64,000 nt of DNA. Origin: Stenotrophomonas maltophilia (GTDB taxonomy: Bacteria; Pseudomonadota; Gammaproteobacteria; Xanthomonadales; Xanthomonadaceae). Position 1 is the first letter of the stretch; every line of letters starts with the position of its first letter. This document shows, in pieces, positions 44,188 through 54,130 of this stretch. The notes beneath the pieces were generated by a model. It was not told the DNA's origin. It did not search any database and saw nothing but the letters and a program-made list of their open reading frames with translations. The translations under genes and the position numbers were made by a program. The stretch covers positions 957,501 through 1,021,500 of the forward strand of contig NZ_CP106759.1 of assembly GCF_025642255.1 (NCBI RefSeq), given 5' to 3'.

Positions 44188-45671
44188 ACCGCCCTGCCAA
44201 ACCGCAGCTGTCGTTCTGGCAGATCTGGAACATGTGTTTCGGCTTCCTCGGCATCCAGTTCGGTTTTGCCCTGCAGAACGCCAACGCCAGCCGCATCTTC
44301 GAGACGCTTGGCGCGGACATGGAGTCGGTGCCCGGGCTGTGGATCGCCGCACCGTTGACCGGCCTGCTGGTGCAACCGGTGATCGGTTATCTCTCCGACC
44401 GCACGTGGACGCGCTGGGGCCGGCGTCGCCCGTTCTTCATGATCGGTGCGGTGCTGACAACGCTGGCCCTGCTGGTGATGCCCAACTCACCTGCCTTGTG
44501 GATCGCGGCGGGCACGTTGTGGGTGCTGGATGCTTCGATCAACGTATCGATGGAACCGTTCCGGGCCTTCGTGGGCGACCAGCTGGCACCGCGGCAGCGA
44601 CCGGCCGGTTACGCGATGCAGAGCTTCTTCATCGGTGTCGGTGCCATCGTCGCCAGCTTCCTGCCGTTCATCCTGGCCCACTTCGGCGTGGCCAACACCG
44701 CCGCTGCCGGCGAGGTGCCGCATACAGTGCGCTACGCGTTCTATTTCGGTGCGGCAGTGCTGCTGGCGGCGATCACCTGGACCGTGGTCAGTACCCGCGA
44801 GTATTCACCGGCAGAACTGGCCGGGTTCGATGACGCCGAGCCGCCGGCGCACCATGCCGCCGCCGCTGCGAGTGGCCCCGCACCGTGGGCGCAGGTGGCG
44901 CTGTGGCTGGGTGCAGGCGTGCTGCTGGCCGCTGTGATCGCCGCGCGCCAGGGCGACAGGATGCTCTACGTGCTGGCGGGTCTCTGCGCGGGCTATGGTG
45001 TGCTTCTTGCGCTGGCCCGTACGCTGCCGCAGGCGCACATGCTGGCGGCGATCGTGGGTGATCTGCGGGCGATGCCGGTGACCATGCGCCGGTTGGCCTG
45101 GGTGCAGTTCTTCTCGTGGTTTGCGTTGTTTGCGATGTGGATCTACACCACCGCAGCGGTGGCCGGCACGCATTTCGGCTCCACCGACCCGCAGTCGGCG
45201 GCGTACAACGAGGGTGCCAACTGGGTCGGTGTGCTGTTCGGCGCCTACAACGGCTTCGCCGCACTGGCCGCCTTGCTGATCCCGCCGATGGTGCGCGCCA
45301 TCGGCCTGCGCTGGAGCCACCTGGTGAACCTGTGGCTCGGCGGGCTGGGCCTGATCTCGCTGATGTTCATCAAGGACCCCACCTGGCTGCTGCTGTCCAT
45401 GGCCGGCGTCGGCTTCGCCTGGGCCTCGATCCTGTCGCTGCCGTACGCCCTGCTGTCCGACAGCGTGCCGGCGGCGAAGATGGGCATCTACATGGGCCTG
45501 TTCAATTTCTTCATCGTCATTCCGCAGCTGGTCGCCGCCAGCGCGCTGGGCTTCGCACTGCGCGAGTGGCTGGGCGGAAATCCCCTGCACGTGCTGGTGC
45601 TGGGTGGAGTGAGTCTGTTCATTGCCGGGCTGTGCGTGCTTCGCGTGCCGGCCCATCAGGAGAGTGCGTGA
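44184..45671 (+). CDS. MFS sugar/H+ symporter (maltose/sucrose type)
   Basis: A 495-residue inner-membrane carrier with about 12 hydrophobic helices. Early RTWTRWGRRRPFFMIGAVLT has the conserved D/R-x-x-x-x-x-G-R/x-R loop between helices 2 and 3. The start IWNMCFGFLGIQFGFALQNAN is typical of the glycoside-pentoside/SUT-like sugar symporters of xanthomonads. It overlaps the preceding glycosidase gene by 4 bases and the amylase by 1, so all three form one operon. It would carry maltose or malto-oligosaccharides into the cell for the alpha-glucosidase. Confidence 0.88.
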   Translation: MNRPAKPQLSFWQIWNMCFGFLGIQFGFALQNANASRIFETLGADMESVPGLWIAAPLTGLLVQPVIGYLSDRTWTRWGRRRPFFMIGAVLTTLALLVMPNSPALWIAAGTLWVLDASINVSMEPFRAFVGDQLAPRQRPAGYAMQSFFIGVGAIVASFLPFILAHFGVANTAAAGEVPHTVRYAFYFGAAVLLAAITWTVVSTREYSPAELAGFDDAEPPAHHAAAAASGPAPWAQVALWLGAGVLLAAVIAARQGDRMLYVLAGLCAGYGVLLALARTLPQAHMLAAIVGDLRAMPVTMRRLAWVQFFSWFALFAMWIYTTAAVAGTHFGSTDPQSAAYNEGANWVGVLFGAYNGFAALAALLIPPMVRAIGLRWSHLVNLWLGGLGLISLMFIKDPTWLLLSMAGVGFAWASILSLPYALLSDSVPAAKMGIYMGLFNFFIVIPQLVAASALGFALREWLGGNPLHVLVLGGVSLFIAGLCVLRVPAHQESA

Positions 45672-47392
45672 TGCATGTGTATTCCAGAATGTCGCTGGGG
45701 CTGTCGCTGGCCCTGCTCGCCACGGCGGTACAGGCCGCATCGCGCCCGGACTACGTGGGCACGCTCGAACCGTTCGCCAGCGATGCCGTGTACTTCGTGG
45801 TGACCGATCGTTTCGTCAACGGTGATCCGTCCAACGATCATCGCGATCAGGGGGGCAGCCACCGCACGTTCGACATTCCAGTGCCCTGCCCGGACAAGGT
45901 GGACGGCAACATCGGCTACCTCGGCGGCGACTTCAGGGGCGTGCTCGACAACGCCGACTACATCCGTCAGCTCGGCTTCGGTGCGGTGTGGATCACGCCG
46001 ATCGTCGACAATCCGGATGAGGCGTTCACCGGCAGCAAGCCGATCAGCTGCACCAGCACGCTGACCGACCGCGGCAAGACCGGCTACCACGGTTACTGGG
46101 GCATCAACTTCTACAAACTCGACGAGCACCTGCCCAGCAAGGACCTGGACTTTGCAGGCCTGACCAAGGGCCTGCATGGTGCCGGCCTGAAGGTGGTGCT
46201 GGACATCGTCGGCAACCACGGTTCGCCGGCCTGGACCATGCCGACGCGGCAGCCGCAGTTCGGCCAGATCTTCGACAAGGATGGAAAGCTGATCGCCGAC
46301 CACCAGAACCTGCCCCCGCAGAAGCTGGATCCAAAGCACAACCCGCTGCACGCGTTCTACAACACCATCGGCCCGGTCGACAGCAAGGAAGGCTCGATCT
46401 TCGATGGCAACCTGGCCGAGCTGTCCGACTTCAACCAGAACAACCCGGCGGTGATGGACTACCTCGTCGGCGCGTACCTGCAGTGGACCGCGCAGGGCGT
46501 GGACGCACTGCGCATCGATACCATCGGCTGGCTGCCGCACCCGTGGTGGCACGAGTTCGTGAACCGCATCCGTGCCGAGCATCCGAACATGTTCATGTTC
46601 GGCGAGGCCTTCGATTACGACGCCAGCAGGATTGCCGAGCACACCTGGCCGCGCAACGCCAATGTGAGCGTGCTCGACTTCCCGCTGCGTGGCGCGCTGG
46701 AACAGACCTTCGGTACCGCCGGCAAGGGCTTCGAGACGCTGGCCGAGCCGCTGCACCTGACCGGCGGCCCCTATGCCAATCCGTACGAGCTGATGAGCTT
46801 CTACGACAACCACGACATGCCACGCCTGCAGGCCAGCGACAACGGTTTCATCGACGCGCACAACTGGCTGTTCACCGCCCGTGGTATCCCGGTGGTCTAC
46901 TACGGCTCGGAAACCGGCTTCATGCGGGGCCGTGCCGAGCATGCCGGCAACCGTGCCTACTTCGGCCAGGCGCGGGTGGATGCCGCACCGCAGAGCCCGA
47001 TCTTCGCGCCACTGCGGCGCATCGCCCAGCTGCGCCAGGCCACCCCGGCGCTGCAGCGCGGCCTGCAGGTGAACGAGCGCCTGCGTGGCAATGAGGCGGT
47101 GTTCTTCCGTGTGCTGCAGCAGGGGGATGTGGCACAGACCGCATTGGTGCTGTTGAACAAGGGCGACAAGGCGACGGTTTTCCAGGTGGAGCGCTACCTG
47201 CAGGCGGGCCGCTGGCGCGACGCGCTGGACGGCGGTTTGTTGCAGGTGGATGCCTCCCTGAAGGCCGAAGTGCCCGCGCATGGCGTGAAGGTGTACGTGC
47301 TGGATGCCTCCGTGCAGCAGCCAGCGCTGCAGGCAGAGCTGGACAGGGCGATGGCCGACCAGAAGGCTCGGGACCAGCGTCTGGGACGGTGA
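45671..47392 (+). CDS. GH13 alpha-amylase-type enzyme, exported
   Basis: A 573-residue enzyme from ATG 45671, with a signal peptide ending ATAVQA. GH13 motifs are complete: VVLDIVGNH, the nucleophile in GVDALRIDTIGW, the acid/base in MFGEAFDYD and SFYDNHDMPR with the third Asp. The C-terminal beta domain begins about residue 470 (NEAVFFRVLQQGD). An amylase/maltogenic or cyclodextrin-type action is possible; the subfamily cannot be fixed by eye. Last gene of the operon; three palindromes follow the stop. Confidence 0.9.
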   Translation: MHVYSRMSLGLSLALLATAVQAASRPDYVGTLEPFASDAVYFVVTDRFVNGDPSNDHRDQGGSHRTFDIPVPCPDKVDGNIGYLGGDFRGVLDNADYIRQLGFGAVWITPIVDNPDEAFTGSKPISCTSTLTDRGKTGYHGYWGINFYKLDEHLPSKDLDFAGLTKGLHGAGLKVVLDIVGNHGSPAWTMPTRQPQFGQIFDKDGKLIADHQNLPPQKLDPKHNPLHAFYNTIGPVDSKEGSIFDGNLAELSDFNQNNPAVMDYLVGAYLQWTAQGVDALRIDTIGWLPHPWWHEFVNRIRAEHPNMFMFGEAFDYDASRIAEHTWPRNANVSVLDFPLRGALEQTFGTAGKGFETLAEPLHLTGGPYANPYELMSFYDNHDMPRLQASDNGFIDAHNWLFTARGIPVVYYGSETGFMRGRAEHAGNRAYFGQARVDAAPQSPIFAPLRRIAQLRQATPALQRGLQVNERLRGNEAVFFRVLQQGDVAQTALVLLNKGDKATVFQVERYLQAGRWRDALDGGLLQVDASLKAEVPAHGVKVYVLDASVQQPALQAELDRAMADQKARDQRLGR

Positions 47393-47398
47393 GGGCGC

Positions 47399-47486
47399 CG
47401 CCGGGCGTGGCCCGGCGCTACCGCTCTGGTGGGTGCCAACCTCGGTTGGCACTCCCGCTCTGGTAGGTGCCAACCTTGGTTGGCAC
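47399..47486. repeat. Cluster of three GTAG palindromes
   Basis: A SMAG unit (47399-47421, CGCCGGGC/GCCCGGCG stem, ending GCTAC) is followed by two tandem units with a different stem, GTGCCAACC/GGTTGGCAC (47429-47452 and 47463-47486). The second begins GTAG and the first GTGG. The two stem types define separate subfamilies side by side after the amylase. Confidence 0.8.
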
Positions 47487-47543
47487 GCTCTTCGAGCAGG
47501 CTCGACCCTACAATAGGCACCCCTCACGCCGCGCCGTACCGCC

Positions 47544-47930
47544 ATGTCCGACCTCGCCCCGCAGACCCCGATCGAAACCCTGCTGAAGGCGGCCATGGAC
47601 GGGGCGGTGCCGATCCGCGCCTTCATGGAGGCCTTCGTCGCCTCCGAGGTGCTGCTGCTGACCGGCAGCCTGGTCACCCCCGACGGCAGCGGCTTCGACC
47701 CACTGCTGTTCGACAAGCAGGGCACGCTGCACGTGGCCGTGTTCACCGATCCATCGCGGGTGGGCATCTACAGCCAGCAGGCCGAACACCAGATCCGCTG
47801 GCTGATGCTGGACGTGCTGCGCCGCGTGCCGGGGGGCTACGGCGTGGTGATCAACCCGGGTACCTCGCTGGGCTTCGAGATTTCGCCCAGTGGCGTCGGC
47901 GAGATCCTGAAGGACTTCGCCCAGGGCTGA
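47544..47930 (+). CDS. SseB-like small protein
   Basis: A 128-residue soluble protein. Residues TPIETLLKAAMDGAVPIRAFMEAFVASEVLLLTG and then FDPLLFDKQGTLHVAVFTD resemble the N-terminal domain of the SseB family. The ending NPGTSLGFEISPSGVGEILKDF fits the family's closing loop and helix. No enzymatic motif. In this genus such proteins stand alone; the function is unknown. It is convergent with the lacI-type gene downstream, with a hairpin-rich gap between. Confidence 0.7.
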   Translation: MSDLAPQTPIETLLKAAMDGAVPIRAFMEAFVASEVLLLTGSLVTPDGSGFDPLLFDKQGTLHVAVFTDPSRVGIYSQQAEHQIRWLMLDVLRRVPGGYGVVINPGTSLGFEISPSGVGEILKDFAQG

Positions 47931-47952
47931 GGCCACCCGACGGGGCCGTCCA

Positions 47953-47990
47953 CCTGCGGGCCTTGCGGCACCCGGTCCGGTGCCCGCAGG
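47953..47990. terminator. Hairpin between the SseB-like and LacI genes
   Basis: CCTGCGGGC and GCCCGCAGG pair around an inner GGCACC/GGTGCC stem, in the gap between convergent genes. There is no T-tract, so this is probably a weak bidirectional stop. Confidence 0.45.
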
Positions 47991-48031
47991 CCGGGTTCAC
48001 TGCGTAGTCCCGTCCGATCACGTCCGCTGTT

Positions 48032-49063
48032 TCAGCCGCGCAGCGATGATTCCCGCACCACCAGCTTCACCGGGATGCTCTGGCTCTCCACCGGCTGCCG
48101 GCTGATCGAGGCCAGCAGCCGTTCCACCAGCAGCTGCCCGGCCTGCTTGGTGTCCTGCTGCACGGTGGTCAATGCCGGCGATACAGATGCGGCCAGCGGG
48201 ATGTCATCGAACCCGGTGACCGCCACGTCCTGCGGCACCCGCAGCCCGGCCTCGCGCAGTGCACGGATCGCACCGATGGCGATCAGGTCGCTGGCGGCGC
48301 AGATCGCATCGATGTGTTCGCCTCGCGCGAGCAGCGCCTGGCAGGCTTCCTGGCCGGACGCTTCGGTGGTGATGGCATCGTGCTGCAGGGCCGGTTCGGC
48401 ATGCAGCCCGTGATCGCGCAGGGCTGCCACGTGACCGCGATAGCGCTCCTCGAATTCCGGGTAATGGCTGGAGGCGTGGCCGAGGAAGGCAATGCGCCGA
48501 CAGCCCTGCTGCAGAAGATGGGTGGTGATGTCGTGCCCGCCCTGGAAGTTGTCGCTGCCGATCGATACCCCGGGCTGGCCGGGCAGGGCCGCACCCCAGC
48601 GCACGAAGTGGGTGCCCTGTTCGACCAGCCGCTGCAGGCGGTCGCGCGATTCGTGGTAGTCGCCATAGCCCAGCAGGATGATGCCGTCGGCCTTGTTGCT
48701 GTCCTCGTAGTCGGCCTGCCAGTCGGTCGACAGCTGCTGGAACGACACCAGCAGATCCTGCCCGTGCAGCGCGCAGGCGCGGGTGATCGAACCCAGCATC
48801 GAGTGGAAGAACGGGTTGATCAGCGAATCGTCGTTGGTCGGGTCCTCGAAGAACAGCAGGGCCAGCGTGCCGGCATTGCGCAGGCGCAGGCTGGAGGCGT
48901 TCTTGTCCACCTTGTAGTTCAGCTCGCGGGCGATGCGCAGGATGCGTTCTCGGGTCTCCGCATTGACCATCGGGCTGCCGCGCAGGGCCCGCGACACCGT
49001 CGGCTGGGAGACGCCGGCCAGATGGGCGATGTCCAGGGAGGTGGCTTTGCCTTTGATGGTCAT
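48032..49063 (-). CDS. LacI-family transcriptional regulator (alpha-glucan locus)
   Basis: A 343-residue repressor from ATG 49063 (MTIKGKATSLDIAHLAGVSQ). The helix-turn-helix has recognition helix SQPTVSRALRGSP, and the sugar-binding core runs from about residue 60 with NPFFHSMLGS and GFDDIPLAASVSPALTTV. It is beside the alpha-glucan genes and is the best candidate to bind the three TGAATACGTATGCA sites (inferred). A longer start at 49102 is unlikely. Its recognition-helix residues (Gln-Pro) differ from the second LacI protein at 58862 (Ala-Gly). Confidence 0.88.
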   Translation of the reverse strand: MTIKGKATSLDIAHLAGVSQPTVSRALRGSPMVNAETRERILRIARELNYKVDKNASSLRLRNAGTLALLFFEDPTNDDSLINPFFHSMLGSITRACALHGQDLLVSFQQLSTDWQADYEDSNKADGIILLGYGDYHESRDRLQRLVEQGTHFVRWGAALPGQPGVSIGSDNFQGGHDITTHLLQQGCRRIAFLGHASSHYPEFEERYRGHVAALRDHGLHAEPALQHDAITTEASGQEACQALLARGEHIDAICAASDLIAIGAIRALREAGLRVPQDVAVTGFDDIPLAASVSPALTTVQQDTKQAGQLLVERLLASISRQPVESQSIPVKLVVRESSLRG

Positions 49064-49378
49064 GGGGGAAGCGCGCGAACGAATGAGTAGATGCCCCGGC
49101 ATGATGCCATGGGGGCGCCATCGCAGCGCCGGCCGTCACTGCGGCCGGCCGCGCCGGGGTGTCCGGCCCGGACGGCTAAGTCATTGCCTTACAAGGATTT
49201 CAGTAGGATCTTTCGGTGTCTTTCGTCGCTTCTGGCCGGGCACGGAGCGGCGGCAGTGCTAAGATGCGGTGTTCTTGCATTCCCCCAAATTCATCGGGGG
49301 CGGCCCAGTGTCCTGCACCCCCGGCCGGGGCTGTGCTATCACTGGTCGACTGCCCCTGGACAACGGACGAAGGTACCT
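49064..49378. other. Intergenic region before ssb
   Basis: A 315-base gap between the divergent lacI-type and ssb genes. It holds both promoters; near 49187-49211 there is a TTGCCT and a TAGGAT that could be parts of an ssb promoter, but the spacing is short for a sigma-70 site. No gene is supported. Confidence 0.4.
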
Positions 49379-49948
49379 ATGGCGCGCGGCATCAATAAAG
49401 TCATCCTGGTCGGCAATCTCGGCAACGACCCGGACGTGAAGTACACCCAGAGCGGCATGGCGATCACCCGCATCAGCCTGGCCACCACCAGCGTCCGCAA
49501 GGACAAGGATGGCAACCAGCAGGAACGCACCGAATGGCACCGCGTGGTGTTCTTCGGCAAGCTCGGCGAGATCGCCGGCGAGTACCTGCGCAAGGGCAGC
49601 TCGGTCTACGTCGAAGGCAGCCTGCGTTACGACAAGTACACCGGCCAGGACGGCGTGGAGAAGTACTCCACCGATATCGTCGCCGATGAGATGCAGATGC
49701 TGGGCGGCCGCGGTGAAGGCGGTGGTGGCGGTGGCGGCAACTACGGCGGTGATCGTCCGCAGCGCCAGCAGGCACCGCGCCAGGAGTACGGCGGTGGTGG
49801 CCAGCGTGGTGGACAGGGCGGTGGCTATGGCAACCAGGGCGGCAACCAGGGTGGCGGTTACGGCAACCAGGGCGGCAACCCGCGCCCGCAGCCGCAGCAG
49901 TCGGCGCCGCCGATGGACGATTTTGCTGACGACGACATTCCGTTCTGA
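49379..49948 (+). CDS. ssb: Single-stranded DNA-binding protein
   Basis: A 189-residue SSB. The OB-fold N-terminus ([40 protein letters not shown]) is followed by a long glycine/glutamine/asparagine-rich linker (from about residue 115, with repeated [10 protein letters not shown] units) and the conserved acidic tip DDDIPF that binds partner proteins. The linker is unusually repetitive and long for the protein length, so it could vary between strains. A strong terminator follows. Confidence 0.97.
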   Translation: MARGINKVILVGNLGNDPDVKYTQSGMAITRISLATTSVRKDKDGNQQERTEWHRVVFFGKLGEIAGEYLRKGSSVYVEGSLRYDKYTGQDGVEKYSTDIVADEMQMLGGRGEGGGGGGGNYGGDRPQRQQAPRQEYGGGGQRGGQGGGYGNQGGNQGGGYGNQGGNPRPQPQQSAPPMDDFADDDIPF

Positions 49949-49973
49949 TCGGACGCGCGTCCGCAGGAAACAG

Positions 49974-50003
49974 AAAGCCCCGCCGATGCGGGGCTTTTCT
50001 TTT
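49974..50003 (+). terminator. Rho-independent terminator of ssb
   Basis: AAAGCCCCGC pairs with GCGGGGCTTT around CGAT, followed by a T-rich run. About 25 bases after the ssb stop. Confidence 0.92.
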
Positions 50004-50087
50004 TTCCACGGCAGGCCGGCGTTGTGCCGCGCAGCATGGATTTTTCGTGCACCGCGTCTTGCAAAAAAAAGAATTCCTCCCTTATGG

Positions 50088-50101
50088 TGCAATCGATTGC
50101 A
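50088..50101. promoter_or_regulatory. Operator-like palindrome TGCAATCGATTGCA (keto-glycoside locus, left arm)
   Basis: A perfect 14-base palindrome lying 49 bases before the Tat-exported TIM-barrel gene. The identical sequence lies at 58783-58796 in front of the leftward arm and the second lacI gene, so it is the likely operator of that regulator. Confidence 0.82.
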
Positions 50102-50149
50102 TTGCTGTGAATCGTTGCGTTTGATACCGGTTGGGAGGCCGGCAGATGG

Positions 50150-51040
<891 letters not shown>

Positions 51041-51069
51041 AACGATATCCACCCAGGTGAAGTAGACCC

Positions 51070-52755
51070 ATGGCAGACAATCATTACGACGCCATCGTTG
51101 TTGGCTCGGGAATCAGTGGCGGTTGGGCGGCGAAGGAACTGACCGAGAAGGGCCTGAAGGTCCTGATGCTGGAACGCGGGCGCAACATCGAGCACGTCAA
51201 GGACTACGTCAATGCGATGAAGGAGGCGTGGGATTTCCCGCACCGCAACCGGCCGACACAGGCGATGAAGGCCGCCTTTCCCGTATTGATGCGTGACTAC
51301 GGCCTGGCCGAGAACCTGGAAGGGATGTGGGCCAATGAGCAGGAATCGCCGTACGTCGAGACCAAGCGCTTCGACTGGTTCCGTGGCTACCACGTAGGCG
51401 GCCGTTCGCTGATGTGGGGGCGGCAGAGCTACCGCTTCTCCGACCTGGATTTCGAAGCCAACCTCAAGGACGGCATTGCTACTGACTGGCCGATCCGCTA
51501 CGCCGACATCGCACCCTGGTACGACCATGTGGAGAAGTTCGCCGGTATCGCCGGTACGCGCGAGGGACTGGACGTGCTGCCGGACGGTGAATTTCTGCCG
51601 CCGATCCCGCTGAACATCGTCGAGAAGGATGTGGCCGCGCGGATCAGGAAGGCGTTTGGCGGAACGCGGCACATGATCCACTCGCGTACCGCCAACATCA
51701 CCCAGCCCATGCCCGAGCAGGGGCGCGTCAACTGCCAGTACCGCAACAAGTGCATCCTGGGCTGTCCCTTCGGTGCCTACTTCTCGACCCAGGCGGCGAC
51801 GCTGCCGGCGGCGATGAAAACGGGCAATCTGACATTGCGGCCCTTCTCGATCGTCAAGGAAGTGCTGTACGACAAGGACCGCAAGCGCGCGCGCGGTGTG
51901 GAGGTCATCGATGCCGAGACCGGGTTGACCTATCAGTACACGGCCAAGGTCATTTTCCTCAACGCATCCTCCTTCAACTCGACCTGGATGCTGATGAACT
52001 CGGCCACCGATGTCTGGGAGGGCGGTCTGGGGTCGTCATCCGGCGAGCTGGGGCACAACGTGATGGACCATCATTTTGGTGCCGGTGCCTCCGGCCGGGT
52101 CGAGGGTTACGACGACAAGTACTACTTCGGTCGCCGCCCCTGCGGCTTCTACATTCCACGCTTCCGCAACGTCGCTGCGGACAAGCGCAGCTACCTGCGC
52201 GGATTCGGCTACCAGGGCGGTGCCAGCCGCACCGGGTGGTCGCGCGAGATCGCCGAGCTGAACATCGGTGCCGACCTGAAGGAGACCCTGACCCTGCCGG
52301 GCGACTGGCGCATCGGCATGACCGGATTCGGCGAGATGCTGCCGCACCACGACAACACGATCCGCCTGGATCCGCAGCGCAAGGACAAGTGGGGGCTGCC
52401 GGTGCTGGCGATGGACGTTTCGATGCGCTCGAACGAACTGGCGATGCGCAAGGACATGGCGGCCGATGCTGCCGAGATGCTGGAGGCAGCCGGCGTCAAG
52501 GACGTGGAGATGCACGACAACGACTACGCCCCGGGCAAGGGCATCCATGAAATGGGCACGGCCCGCATGGGCCGCGATCGCAGAAGCTCCGTGCTCAACC
52601 AGCACAATCAGGTCTGGGATGCGCCGAATGTCTATGTGACTGATGGCGCCTGCATGACCTCCAGCGCGTGCGTGAATCCATCGCTGACGTACATGGCGCT
52701 GACGGCACGGGCCGCCGACCATGCCGTACGCGAACTGAAAGCGGGGAACCTGTGA
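51070..52755 (+). CDS. GMC-family Fe-S dehydrogenase, predicted glucoside 3-dehydrogenase catalytic subunit
   Basis: A 561-residue FAD flavoprotein. The Rossmann FAD site is YDAIVVGSGISGGWAAKELT, with ERG after it. Cysteines C222, C228 and C232 in CQYRNKCILGCPFGAY have the C-x5-C-x3-C spacing of the iron-sulphur cluster in bacterial FAD glucose dehydrogenases. The C-terminus holds GIHEMGTARMG (catalytic His) and NPSLTYMALTARAA. There is no signal peptide, so it is expected to hitch-hike on the Tat small subunit of the next gene, which it overlaps by one base. With the DUF1080 hydrolase and a cytochrome nearby, C3 oxidation of glycosides is the likely reaction. Confidence 0.88.
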   Translation: MADNHYDAIVVGSGISGGWAAKELTEKGLKVLMLERGRNIEHVKDYVNAMKEAWDFPHRNRPTQAMKAAFPVLMRDYGLAENLEGMWANEQESPYVETKRFDWFRGYHVGGRSLMWGRQSYRFSDLDFEANLKDGIATDWPIRYADIAPWYDHVEKFAGIAGTREGLDVLPDGEFLPPIPLNIVEKDVAARIRKAFGGTRHMIHSRTANITQPMPEQGRVNCQYRNKCILGCPFGAYFSTQAATLPAAMKTGNLTLRPFSIVKEVLYDKDRKRARGVEVIDAETGLTYQYTAKVIFLNASSFNSTWMLMNSATDVWEGGLGSSSGELGHNVMDHHFGAGASGRVEGYDDKYYFGRRPCGFYIPRFRNVAADKRSYLRGFGYQGGASRTGWSREIAELNIGADLKETLTLPGDWRIGMTGFGEMLPHHDNTIRLDPQRKDKWGLPVLAMDVSMRSNELAMRKDMAADAAEMLEAAGVKDVEMHDNDYAPGKGIHEMGTARMGRDRRSSVLNQHNQVWDAPNVYVTDGACMTSSACVNPSLTYMALTARAADHAVRELKAGNL

Positions 52756-53330
52756 TGGACCGTCGCGAACTGTTGAAGATGATCGTCGCCGCCACCGGCG
52801 CGGCCATGGTGGGCGTGCCCGCACTGGCCGCAGGGCAGAGCGCGACGACAGGATCGAAGGCCGCGTTCTCTGCCGCTGACATCAGCATGCTGGACGAGAT
52901 CGCTGAAACCATCCTGCCGCGAACCACAACGCCGGGCGCGAAGGATGCCGGCGCGGGCCCGTTCATGGCGCTGTTCGTCACCGATTGCTACACCCCCCGG
53001 CAGCAGGCGATATTCCGCGCCGGCCTGGTCGATATCGACAAGCGTGCCGGTGGCCGCTTCGTGTCGCTCCCCTCGCAGGCCCGCAGCGAACTGTTGCGCA
53101 CCCTGGATGCGGAAGCCCGGGCGCACGTCGTCGAGGTCACCGAGACCGGTGCCGCGGAAGAGGGGGAGGCTGCGCCGCACTACTTCACGATGATCAAGCA
53201 GCTGGTCATCTTCGGCTTCTTCACCTCGAAGGTCGGTGCGACCGAAGTGCTGAAGTACGTTGCGGTGCCGGGTCGCTATGACGGCGATCTTGCCTATACG
53301 CCCGGCACGCCGGCGTGGGGGACCAGCTGA
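52755..53330 (+). CDS. Tat-dependent small subunit (gluconate 2-dehydrogenase subunit 3 family)
   Basis: A 191-residue partner subunit. Its twin-arginine signal is MDRRELLKMIVAATGAAM. The mature protein (ISMLDEIAETILPRTTTPGAKDAG, then YFTMIKQLVIFGFFTSKVG and VPGRYDGDLAYTPGTPAW) matches the subunit-3 family that carries GMC-type dehydrogenases to the periplasm. Its ATG overlaps the GMC stop (TGATG). Together the two form the periplasmic dehydrogenase, which needs an electron acceptor such as the cytochrome at 54131. Confidence 0.88.
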   Translation: MDRRELLKMIVAATGAAMVGVPALAAGQSATTGSKAAFSAADISMLDEIAETILPRTTTPGAKDAGAGPFMALFVTDCYTPRQQAIFRAGLVDIDKRAGGRFVSLPSQARSELLRTLDAEARAHVVEVTETGAAEEGEAAPHYFTMIKQLVIFGFFTSKVGATEVLKYVAVPGRYDGDLAYTPGTPAWGTS

Positions 53331-53373
53331 TGGGCCTCCACGCCTCGACCCTCCACCTTGATCCGGAAGCACG

Positions 53374-54117
53374 ATGAACCGACCTCTCCTGACAGTGGCC
53401 TGCCTGCTGGGCACCGCACCCGTGTTCGCGCAGGACGGCGGCGACCCTGCGCGCGATCCGGCGAAGACCGAAGCGTGGACGCCGGTTCCCGCGGTCGTAG
53501 CGACGCCGCCAGGCCGTGCCCCCTCCGATGCGATCGTGCTGTTCGATGGCAAGGATCTGTCGCGCTGGGAGTCGGAGCAGGGCGGACCCGTGCCCTGGAC
53601 CGTCGCCGATGGCGCGCTGACCGTGGTGCCCGGCAGCAAGGGCATCCGCACCAGGCAGCGCTTCTGCGATGTCCAGCTGCATGTCGAGTGGCGCACGCCC
53701 ACCGCGACCGCCGGATTCGACGGCCAGCACCGCGGCAACAGTGGCATCTTCCTGCAGGAGGTGTACGAACTGCAGGTGCTCGACAGCTACAACAATCCCA
53801 CCTATGCCAACGGCCAGGCCGGATCGATGTACAAGCAGGCCATTCCGTTGGTGAATGCCTCGCGTGCGCCCGGCGAGTGGCAGGCCTACGACATCATCTG
53901 GAAGGCCCCGCGCTTCTCGGCAGGCGGCGGGCTCACCTCGCCGGCCCGCATCACCGTGCTGCACAACGGTGTGCTGGTGCAGGACGACACGGTGCTGGCG
54001 GGCAAGACCGAGTACATCGGCGCGCCTTCCTACGCGCCACATGCCTGTGCGCCGCTGTACCTGCAGGAGCACGACGCCAGGGTGAGCTACCGCAACATCT
54101 GGGTGCGCGAGCTGTAG
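53374..54117 (+). CDS. DUF1080 / 3-keto-disaccharide hydrolase family protein, exported
   Basis: A 247-residue protein with a Sec signal (MNRPLLTVACLLGTAPVFA). The family pattern is clear: AIVLFDGKDLSRWESEQGG, VDGALTVVPGS-type strand, HRGNSGIFLQEVYELQVLDS and the closing strand VSYRNIWVREL. This is a jelly-roll fold of the concanavalin type; members hydrolyse glycosides that have first been oxidised to 3-keto sugars. The gene follows the GMC/small-subunit pair by 43 bases, which fits a pathway in which oxidation is followed by cleavage in the periplasm. Confidence 0.88.
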   Translation: MNRPLLTVACLLGTAPVFAQDGGDPARDPAKTEAWTPVPAVVATPPGRAPSDAIVLFDGKDLSRWESEQGGPVPWTVADGALTVVPGSKGIRTRQRFCDVQLHVEWRTPTATAGFDGQHRGNSGIFLQEVYELQVLDSYNNPTYANGQAGSMYKQAIPLVNASRAPGEWQAYDIIWKAPRFSAGGGLTSPARITVLHNGVLVQDDTVLAGKTEYIGAPSYAPHACAPLYLQEHDARVSYRNIWVREL

Positions 54118-54130
54118 CGCACCCTCATGC

